A stretch of DNA of 64,000 bases from Neobacillus piezotolerans (lineage in GTDB: Bacteria; Bacillota; Bacilli; Bacillales; Cytobacillaceae): NCBI RefSeq assembly GCF_003362805.1, contig NZ_QNQT01000003.1:186001-250000 (forward strand), given 5' to 3'. Of this stretch, positions 17,370-24,148 are shown piece by piece. Every line of letters begins with the position of its first letter. The first letter of the stretch is position 1. Made by a program: the position numbers and the translations under genes. The notes under the pieces are model-generated. The model was not told the DNA's origin, did not search any database, and saw nothing but the letters and a program-made list of their open reading frames with translations.

Positions 17370-17825
17370 TTACTTCCTCCGAAGCTTCCCAACATCTTCT
17401 TTTAAAATCTTATTTTCTTTTATTAACACGTTCTCGATATAAGAATAATCTTTGAAAATCACGTCCAAAAACGCATCGACATCCGCCGGGTCATACCCTC
17501 TAACCAGCTTTCGTTTAAATTCCTTATCTTGAATATCCCGGCCGCTTATTAAAAGATTTGTATCACCTTTTTGTTGAACTCCGGGAAGTTCTCTTTCTAA
17601 AAGAATATCAAGCACACCCTTCGAATACGAGTAGGTAAGGAGAATTAATTCCCCCGCCGGCCCCGCCATCGTCAATTCAACAACAGAAATAACGTCGCCC
17701 GTCTCCACTGCCACGCTTTGAGTGTAAACGCTCGTCGCGGAAAACCCCTGCCCCCGCTTCTTTTCATAAGCTTTAGCCAGTTTCGGATATGTCCCGGTCG
17801 CCAAATCCAACATCTCCTGAATCAC
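17370..17825 (-). CDS. Small protein with C-terminal GpsB/DivIVA-like segment
   Basis: A 151-residue protein. The start is GTG at 17825, seven bases after a perfect AGGAGG; longer in-frame versions lack a site. Residues about 1-98 form an unrecognised alpha/beta domain. Residues about 100-148 (IQDKEFKRKLVRGYDPADVD, then AFLDVIFKDY and a heptad coiled coil) match the membrane-binding N-terminal segment of GpsB/DivIVA, including the RGYD loop. In GpsB and DivIVA this segment is at the N-terminus; here it is at the end. Recruitment to division sites or curved membrane is inferred. It lies between two secreted SH3-type proteins. Confidence 0.65.
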   Translation of the reverse strand: MIQEMLDLATGTYPKLAKAYEKKRGQGFSATSVYTQSVAVETGDVISVVELTMAGPAGELILLTYSYSKGVLDILLERELPGVQQKGDTNLLISGRDIQDKEFKRKLVRGYDPADVDAFLDVIFKDYSYIENVLIKENKILKEDVGKLRRK

Positions 17826-17975
17826 ATGTAAACCTCCTAGAAATCTCTTAGTTCGTCTCTTTACTCGTATCATTGCACAGCTTTATTCCCAGCTGCCACT
17901 GGAAAATAAAACCAACTCCCTTGGTGAATCAAACCTACGTTTCTCAGAAACTACACAATAATATCCACAATAAAA

Positions 17976-17996
17976 GCGGCCCATCATCAGGACCGC
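17976..17996 (-). terminator. Terminator after the SH3b protein gene
   Basis: The stem GCGGCCC/GGACCGC pairs with one G-U wobble and is followed by TTTTATTG on the minus strand, 57 nt after the stop at 18053. Confidence 0.55.
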
Positions 17997-18052
17997 CCGC
18001 CAATATATTCAAAACCCTAACTGTTTCATTTGTCCAAAAAACCAACCACAAT

Positions 18053-18835
18053 TTAATCCTCATAAGCAACCAAATGATCATAAACAAACCAGCCTGCCTT
18101 TGTTTTGACAAAACAAATCATCGTCGTTTGGTTGCCGCTCATTTCATCAAGATGATATTGTGAAACGAACAAATACTCCACGCCATCCTTCTGGTAGCGC
18201 GTCACCGCCGGCTTCTTCGGATTGTACTTCAGCTCCCAATCGAGAGGATACAGCGCCAGCCCCCAAATCTCCGTCTCAATCACATGGTACAGCTGATTTC
18301 CGCGGCTGTCCTTCCCATCCGTCCGGAACTGCTGCTTAAAATAGCGGTCCACGAACTTACGGGTGAACGCCTGCTCCATAATCGCGTAAACCTGCGCCTT
18401 CGTGTAGCTCTTCTCCCACGAAACCCGCTGAATGGCGTCCGCCCTGTCCGCAATCTTTCGCGCTTCCGCCTCGGCCATCGGCATGTAAATCCGTAAATAA
18501 TCGTCCGAAACGTACCCCGTCCGTTTCCCGAATTTAATCTGCACCCAGCCGTTCTTCACCCCGGCAACAGGCACGCTCGCCTTATTCTTTAGCGACCCAA
18601 TCCTCTTGTACTTAACCCCAGGCCCGCTCCTCACATTCAGCACCCCGCTCTTGATCTCTACCACACCCGTCTGCCCCGCCGCCGCGACCTCCGGCTTGCC
18701 CAATGATGGCGCAAAAAGCCCCAAAACCAAAATCGCCAACACCAACCATTTTAAAACCGCTTTTTTGAAAATTGGCCAACGCCCCCATTCCCACGCCGGG
18801 ACCTCCGCCCCGAACGCCTCTTTTTCTATTCCCAT
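18053..18835 (-). CDS. Membrane-anchored or secreted SH3b-domain protein
   Basis: About 260 residues from ATG 18835; an in-frame GTG at 18859 is an alternative, and ribosome sites are weak for both. A 25-residue charged N-terminus precedes a membrane segment (WLVLAILVLGLFAPSLG). Residues about 55-112 form a bacterial SH3 domain (SGVLNVRSGPGVKYKRIGSL, then GWVQIKFGKRTGYVSDDYL). The C-terminal 140 residues resemble no family I can name and contain YKP-type motifs. The domain suggests binding to cell wall peptides. Element B overlaps its 5' coding region. Confidence 0.7.
   Translation of the reverse strand: MGIEKEAFGAEVPAWEWGRWPIFKKAVLKWLVLAILVLGLFAPSLGKPEVAAAGQTGVVEIKSGVLNVRSGPGVKYKRIGSLKNKASVPVAGVKNGWVQIKFGKRTGYVSDDYLRIYMPMAEAEARKIADRADAIQRVSWEKSYTKAQVYAIMEQAFTRKFVDRYFKQQFRTDGKDSRGNQLYHVIETEIWGLALYPLDWELKYNPKKPAVTRYQKDGVEYLFVSQYHLDEMSGNQTTMICFVKTKAGWFVYDHLVAYED
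18761..18786 (+). repeat. Element B copy 2 (inside a coding region)
   Basis: TTTTTTGAAAATTGGCCAAC followed by GCCCCC, on the plus strand, antisense to the N-terminal codons of the SH3b protein. It aligns with copies at 30168 and 50770. Because it lies in coding sequence it could be chance, although length and order of the motif are preserved. Confidence 0.35.
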
Positions 18836-19269
18836 ACCCTCACCATATGCAAAAAACACAAAAATGAGAAAATCGTTCCATTGGTGAATGAGCTCTTTAT
18901 TTTTTTTAAAAAACGAACTTGATTTTCGGTTGGCGGAAAATTTATTGCCAATTATGGGAATTTGGTTTGGTGATAGATTTGCATTGAAGCAAAGACGAGG
19001 AAAACAATGCGGTTACAGGGAAACGATCCGAGTTAGTGGACTCTCCTCGAGGGTATGACCCTTTTCCTGCCCTTAGGAGGTAAATCTATTAATTCAAGGA
19101 CAACTGCAATAAATCCTCCAGTCAGCCAAATAAAGATTCATACAAAAAATTTGCATTTCATCCTTTATTATGGCAAGGAAAATCAATTAATTCGTCGAAA
19201 AAAGAAGGAATTTACTGAATATTGTAGAAATTAGGTTGGGAAACGATATTTTAAAAGGGGGATGTATTG

Positions 19270-20589
19270 ATGAGGATGTTGGTTTCTTTTTTTAACCGCA
19301 TTATGCAGCGGTATTTGCCCGACCCATTTTTGTTTGTTGTGATTTTAACGTTCGTGGTGTTCGGCCTTGGGCTAATTTTTACAGACAACGGGCCGTACCA
19401 GATGGTGCAGCACTGGGGCACTGGTTTCTGGAGCCTGCTGGCCTTTTCGATGCAGATGGTCCTTGTCCTCGTGACTGGCCACGTTCTGGCAAGCAGCCAT
19501 ATTTTTAAAAAGGGATTGGGCGCGCTCGCATCGACCGCAAAATCGCCTGGCCAGGCAATCCTGATTGTTAGCTTGGTTTCCATGATTGCCAGCTTGATTA
19601 ACTGGGGGTTCGGCCTCGTTATCGGAGCCCTATTTGCAAAGGAGCTTGCCCGCAAGGTTAAAAACGTTGATTACCGGCTGTTAATCGCAAGCGCTTACAG
19701 CGGGTTTGTTGTCTGGCATGGCGGGATTTCCGGCTCAATTCCACTCACAATCGCGACTCCTGGGCATTTTTCCGAAAAAATGATTGGCGTCATCCCGACC
19801 GACCAGACGATTTTCGCAGCCTTCAACCTGGTTATCGTCGCGGCGCTGTTGGTTGTCCTGCCTTTCGTCAACCGGATCATGATGCCGGCAAAGGACGAAA
19901 CCGTCACCGTCGACCCTGCCCTCCTTGAGGAACCGGCCTATGCCGCTGCCATTGAAGCGGGTGCAATGACCCCGGCCGACCGCTTGGAAAACAGTCGTAT
20001 CATTTCGTTCTTAATCGGGATTTTCGGACTCGTTTTTCTATTCTACTATTTCATAACGAACGGCTTCAAACTCAATCTTGATATCGTCAACTTCCTGTTC
20101 CTGTTCCTCGGAATCCTTTTCCACGGAACACCGAAGAAGTTCCTTGAGGCGGTCATCAATGCCGTGAAAGGAGCGAGCGGCATTATCGTCCAGTTCCCGT
20201 TCTACGCCGGAATCATGGGCATGATGACAGCATCTGGCCTTGCAGCCGTTATGTCAAAAGGCTTCGTGGCCATTTCCAATGAATACACATTCCACTTCTT
20301 TACATTCCTTAGCGCCGGGCTCGTGAACTTCTTTGTCCCGTCAGGCGGAGGACAGTGGGCAGTCCAAGCCCCTGTCATGCTCGAAGCCGCGCAGGCCATG
20401 AACGTCTCCATCCCGAAAACCGCCATGGCCGTAGCATGGGGCGACGCATGGACAAACCTGATCCAGCCATTCTGGGCGCTCCCTGCCCTCGCCATCGCCG
20501 GCCTGAAGGCAAAAGACATCATGGGCTACTGCGTCCTGACCCTCATTGCCAGCGGCGTGATCATATCGCTCGGATTTTTGATCTTCTAG
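19270..20589 (+). CDS. atoE: Short-chain fatty acid transporter, AtoE family
   Basis: A 439-residue protein with about ten to twelve membrane segments. Family features include LINWGFGLVIGALFAKELAR (about residues 118-137), GGISGSIPLTIATPGHF and FFVPSGGGQWAVQAPVMLEAA (about 357-377). AtoE proteins move short-chain fatty acids such as acetoacetate or butyrate across the membrane. The start is ATG at 19270, eight bases after GGGGG. The gene stands alone; the 434-nt gap upstream (18836-19269) shows a short inverted repeat around 19040-19075 (CTCCT/AGGAG) but no recognised regulatory RNA. Confidence 0.88.
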   Translation: MRMLVSFFNRIMQRYLPDPFLFVVILTFVVFGLGLIFTDNGPYQMVQHWGTGFWSLLAFSMQMVLVLVTGHVLASSHIFKKGLGALASTAKSPGQAILIVSLVSMIASLINWGFGLVIGALFAKELARKVKNVDYRLLIASAYSGFVVWHGGISGSIPLTIATPGHFSEKMIGVIPTDQTIFAAFNLVIVAALLVVLPFVNRIMMPAKDETVTVDPALLEEPAYAAAIEAGAMTPADRLENSRIISFLIGIFGLVFLFYYFITNGFKLNLDIVNFLFLFLGILFHGTPKKFLEAVINAVKGASGIIVQFPFYAGIMGMMTASGLAAVMSKGFVAISNEYTFHFFTFLSAGLVNFFVPSGGGQWAVQAPVMLEAAQAMNVSIPKTAMAVAWGDAWTNLIQPFWALPALAIAGLKAKDIMGYCVLTLIASGVIISLGFLIF

Positions 20590-20692
20590 CAGCATAGAGT
20601 TAACTTGCTGAATTTTTTCCGAATATACTTGTGGCAATCTGTTTACTTGAAAGCCTTGATGGACACTGTTTAATTTCATAATAAAATGCAAG

Positions 20693-20715
20693 AGGATGGC
20701 ATTAGCGGCCATCCT
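20693..20715 (+). terminator. Terminator after atoE
   Basis: The stem AGGATGGC/GCCATCCT is followed by TTTTCTTTG, about 100 nt past the atoE stop. Confidence 0.75.
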
Positions 20716-20810
20716 TTTCTTTGTCCGGAGTACTTATCATGCCCTTTCCATTTCCAGAAAAGAAGGAAATCTTTCTGTTTCTTGAGTTTTTAAAAAGGAA
20801 AATAATTTCC

Positions 20811-20840
20811 TTGACAGAGGGGCTTGGTTTCCAGCATAAT
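20811..20840 (+). promoter_or_regulatory. Sigma-A type promoter of the proC T-box transcript
   Basis: TTGACA at 20811-20816 and CATAAT at 20835-20840 are separated by 18 nt, directly upstream of the T-box leader. Confidence 0.7.
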
Positions 20841-20879
20841 GACAATTAAAACTTTGGAAAATTCAAAAAATGTATAGAG

Positions 20880-21203
20880 CAGTTACGATTTTGATATTCA
20901 AAACTGTATTATGCAGAGCGTTGACTAAGGCCAGTAGATGGAATACGGCGATAGAGAGCGGTGCCCACCGGCTGAAAGGTACCGCAGCCCCCTGTCCCAT
21001 TGAACCTACCTTATGAGCTGCCAGGCAAACCTGGCCGCGTGTCCGGCGATACTGGATTTGAGTGAGCCTTTTTGTGTACAAAGATGGGCGTAGCGCGAGA
21101 TTTGTTGTCTTCGTGCGTTGTCCGCTTTTCCCACAAAAAGGGTCAATAAAGGTGGTACCACGGAAGAATGGCCTTTCGTCCTTTGCGGATGAAGGGCCTT
21201 TTT
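20880..21203 (+). ncRNA. T-box leader, proline specifier, upstream of proC
   Basis: The conserved T-box AGGTGGTACCACGGAA is at 21150-21165. It is followed by the terminator stem GGCCTTTCGTCC (21170-21181) pairing with GGATGAAGGGCC (21187-21198) and a T-run. Stem I elements include GAGAGCGGTG and GGCTGAAAGGTACC near 20955-20980. The specifier region reads GAA-CCT-ACC at 21002-21010, giving the proline codon CCT. Uncharged tRNA-Pro would stabilise the antiterminator and turn on the downstream pyrroline-5-carboxylate reductase, as known for Bacillus proline genes. Confidence 0.93.
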
Positions 21204-21231
21204 GTATTTTTCGATGGATTTAGTGCACTGG

Positions 21232-21361
21232 ATATCGGCGATTTGTAGATTTTAAACACACGGCTTGAGGCGATTTGTTGATTCCGGAAAGCGGGCTTGA
21301 AGCGTTTTTTGGATTTTAGGAAAGCGCTATTGAGGCGATTTGTGGATTTCGGAAAGTGGGC
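21232..21361 (+). repeat. Imperfect 32-34 bp tandem repeats between T-box and proC
   Basis: About four units share the pattern TTGAGGCGATTTGTGGATTT followed by CGGAAAGNGGGC; the clearest begin near 21266, 21298 and 21331. They lie in the transcribed leader between the T-box terminator and the proC ribosome site. No ORF with a ribosome site covers them. Confidence 0.7.
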
Positions 21362-21393
21362 AGGCGGTTATTTTAAAAAAGGAGGCGGTTCCG

Positions 21394-22227
21394 ATGAGGA
21401 AGGTTGTGTTTGTTGGCGCGGGTTCGATGGCGGAGGCGCTGATTGCGAGGATTTCAGCGAATGGGATTGTGAAGAACGGGGATATTTGGGTGACGAATAG
21501 ACGTGATGGGGAGCGGCTCAACGATTTGCGGGAGCGATATGGCGTGACGGCTACGTACGATAAAGAAGCGTTGATCAAGGGGGCCGATGCGGTGGTTTTG
21601 GCGATGAAGCCGAAGGACGCTGTGGCCGGGCTAGAGAGCGTGATGCCGTATTTGACTGGGAAGATGCTGATCATTTCGGTGATAGCTGGGCTGTCGATCG
21701 GGACGATTGAAGGATTGGTGGATAAAGAACTCGCGATTGCACGGGCAATGCCGAATACGTCGGCGGCAATTGGAAAATCGGCTACAGGCCTCGCCTTCAA
21801 CTCGTATGTTACCGGAGAGCAAGCCGCCCAGGCAAAGGCGCTGTTTGAAACCGTCGGGCTAGCCGCGTTTGTCGAAGAAAGCCAGCTTGACGCTGTGACC
21901 GGATTGTCAGGCAGCGGCCCGGCGTATATTTACTATCTGGTCGAAGCGATGGAGTACAGTGCTTTGGAAATCGGGCTCGAACGGGATTTGGCGAAGGATC
22001 TCATCGTCCAGACGCTGCTCGGTGCGGCGGAAATGCTGCGGACTTCCGAAAAGCCGTCCCGCCAGCTGCGGCATGAGGTCACGAGCCCGGGCGGCACAAC
22101 CGAAGCTGGCATCCGGGTGCTGGAAAACAATCAGGTTCATGACTCGATGATTCAATGTATCTTGGAAGCCACTGCCCATTCCAAAAAACTCGGCAGCATG
22201 ATCAGCCGCCAATTTGAGGCTGGATGA
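21394..22227 (+). CDS. proC: Pyrroline-5-carboxylate reductase
   Basis: A 277-residue enzyme for the last step of proline synthesis. The NAD(P)-binding motif FVGAGSMAEALI is at residues 6-17. The family signature is visible as LDAVTGLSGSGPAYIYYLVE (about 163-182) and LRHEVTSPGGTTEAGIRVLE (about 228-247). The start is ATG at 21394 with AAGGAGG eight bases upstream. It is the only gene behind the proline T-box leader, matching proC/proI regulation in Bacillus. Confidence 0.95.
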   Translation: MRKVVFVGAGSMAEALIARISANGIVKNGDIWVTNRRDGERLNDLRERYGVTATYDKEALIKGADAVVLAMKPKDAVAGLESVMPYLTGKMLIISVIAGLSIGTIEGLVDKELAIARAMPNTSAAIGKSATGLAFNSYVTGEQAAQAKALFETVGLAAFVEESQLDAVTGLSGSGPAYIYYLVEAMEYSALEIGLERDLAKDLIVQTLLGAAEMLRTSEKPSRQLRHEVTSPGGTTEAGIRVLENNQVHDSMIQCILEATAHSKKLGSMISRQFEAG

Positions 22228-22427
22228 GTGAAGTTGTGGATCATTCGGTTTTGAAAGAAACGCGGACGGGGATGGCGCTTCATTCGGTTTTTGAAAGATG
22301 CGGTAACGAATTCGTGGTCCATTGAGTGCGGAATCGGTTTTATCTTGGCTTAGACGCGGGTTCGACGCTTCCGCCTCAAAAAATCAGGCTCGACAGCCGA
22401 TAGCGCCGCGAGCCCCTTTCCATTAAC

Positions 22428-22703
22428 TTAGTTACCGGTTTCTTCTAATAATCCCTTAATGATTTTCATGTCCTCTTCGTACTCGACTTGATTGTCGTAC
22501 ACGTTCTCATAAACTACTGGCCCGGCAGACGTTTCGAGTTCGAGCTGCACGATTAGGTTTTGGCTGGCGCCGGTCGTGCTGTCTTCATCACCGATTGCCA
22601 TCCCGTCGGGGCGAATTTCCTTTTCGTTAAAACGGATAACTGGTTTCCCTTCTGTCCCCTGGACATGAGAAACAAATTCAGGTAGCGATACATTGTTCGC
22701 CAT
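22428..22703 (-). CDS. Hypothetical small protein (91 aa)
   Basis: A 91-residue acidic protein starting MANNVSLPEFVSHVQGTEGK; ATG at 22703 follows AGAGGTGA. It is rich in beta-prone segments (NLIVQLELETSAGPVVYENV) and ends in an acidic helix. No family is recognised. It lies directly downstream of the Y1 transposase gene (31 nt) in the same direction and could be co-transcribed, although it has its own strong ribosome site. Confidence 0.6.
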   Translation of the reverse strand: MANNVSLPEFVSHVQGTEGKPVIRFNEKEIRPDGMAIGDEDSTTGASQNLIVQLELETSAGPVVYENVYDNQVEYEEDMKIIKGLLEETGN

Positions 22704-22734
22704 GGAATCACCTCTTTTTACGTTTACCTTTCTA

Positions 22735-23352
22735 TCATTCAGCTGAAACGTCAAAATTATGTCTGCTTTCTTTTACTCCGTCCAAAAGCTGACTTTTTAA
22801 CAGTTGGGGTTGACTTAGGCCCCGGCAATATTGCTTTTTCTTCTCCTCCAGCTGGCCGGGATAATACGTTAAAATGCTTTCCATGTTCATAAATTTACGC
22901 GGAGTGAGATTTTGATATTTATAAATCCGAAAACTGCTCCAAGGATAATTTTCCGGTTTCCTCGTCATTCCCCCAGCGACCGGATTGAGATGGATATAAT
23001 GGCTGACCTTGAGCATCCCTTCTTCCCCATAAATATTTTTCGCATAATAACGCTTTTCATAAACATGGCCACTAAGCTTGTATTTGGTGTTGTAATAATT
23101 CGCATAGTGCTTATTAATTAGTGCCATCAATTTTGAAAATGGGATTTGGGGCGAGCGGATTTGCAGGTGGTAATGCGTTGTCATGAGGCAATAAGAGGAG
23201 ATTTCAAACGGGTATCTTTCATGGAGCTTCTGAAGAATATGTAGGAAAACCTCAAAGTCGGTGGCATTGCGGAAAAGCGGATCCCGCCGGTTTCCCCGGC
23301 ACACAACATGATAAAAATCATCCGGCACCCAGAGTCGCTTCTTACGAGGCAT
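22735..23352 (-). CDS. Y1 tyrosine transposase of REP-associated (RAYT) type
   Basis: A 205-residue HUH-family protein. Key parts are the opening PDDFYHVVCRGNRRDPLF, the HUH motif CLMTTHYHLQIRS (about residues 57-69), and the helix with the catalytic Tyr, LINKHYANYYNTKYKLSGHV (about 83-102). It then has YIHLNPVAGGMTRKPENYPW (about 121-140), characteristic of RAYT rather than plain IS200 transposases. Strong AGGAGG site. No flanking IS200 ends with target repeats are evident, but a tandem array of element A begins about 370 nt away. RAYTs cleave single-stranded DNA at REP hairpins. Confidence 0.85.
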   Translation of the reverse strand: MPRKKRLWVPDDFYHVVCRGNRRDPLFRNATDFEVFLHILQKLHERYPFEISSYCLMTTHYHLQIRSPQIPFSKLMALINKHYANYYNTKYKLSGHVYEKRYYAKNIYGEEGMLKVSHYIHLNPVAGGMTRKPENYPWSSFRIYKYQNLTPRKFMNMESILTYYPGQLEEKKKQYCRGLSQPQLLKSQLLDGVKESRHNFDVSAE

Positions 23353-23718
23353 ATAATTCCCTCCTGAACTTCTGTTGACTTGAGATGGTTATTGCAATGT
23401 AAAAATAGAATTCTTCATCTGGCATAGAACACCCTCCAAATTTGTTATCGTTGTTTTTTAAGGATATAAGATTGTTTGAAGAGGAAACGGGAAATTTAGG
23501 AGACCGCTTGGGAGAAAAGAGGTGAAATAACGCTGAAGTGCTGTTTGTGGCGCTGGCTTTTGGACAAGAAGAATAGTCGAGCTTCCTCCGCTTACTTGTC
23601 CAATTTCGACACCAAAAAGGAAAATCCTTCAAACTTATTTAAAATTCTTTGTTAATTTTATAGAGAAGAGCCAGCCAACCAGCTGGCCCTCAAAAAAACG
23701 TTAGGTATGGCATGTGAA

Positions 23719-24110
23719 ACACCGTTGTGAAACAAGATAATTCGGGGAGTGACAGGCACTGTTCGCATTTTTCAAATCCCGTTCCCTGCTTCCGCCTGCG
23801 AAACACCGCTGTGAAACAAGATTTTTCGGGGAGTGACAGGCACTGTCCGTATTTTTCAAACCCCGTTCCCTGCTCCCGCCTGTGGAACACCGCTGTGAAA
23901 CAAGATTTTTCGGGGAGCGACAGGCACTGTTCGTATTTTTCAAACCCCGTTCCCTGCTCCCGCCTGTGGAACACCGCTGTGAAACAAGATTTTTCGGGGA
24001 GTGACAGGCACTGTTCGTATTTTTCAAACCCCGTTCCCTGCTTCCGCCTGTGGAACACCGCTGTGAAACAAGATTTTTCGGGGAGTGACAGGCACTGTTC
24101 GTATTTCTGT
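23719..24110 (+). repeat. Element A array 1: five tandem copies, 84-bp period
   Basis: The core GTGACAGGCACTG starts at 23749, 23833, 23917 (as GCGACAGG), 24001 and 24085, exactly 84 bp apart. Each unit reads GTGAAACAAG, A/T-rich TTCGGG, the core, GTTCGTATTT, then a spacer CAAACCCCGTTCCCTGCTYC and CGCCTGTGGAACACCGCT. In the core the arms CGGGGAGTG and CACTGTTCG can pair with two G-U wobbles and one central mismatch. The gap 23353-23718 beside the transposase otherwise shows only a small hairpin near 23668-23691. Confidence 0.92.
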
Positions 24111-24148
24111 CCAAATTTCCGTCCGCCTCCCATTCGCATTCCGCATTT

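Noticed and set aside
18860-19269. Regulatory RNA upstream of atoE
   Set aside because: Only one weak inverted repeat is visible; no T-box or known riboswitch core could be identified.
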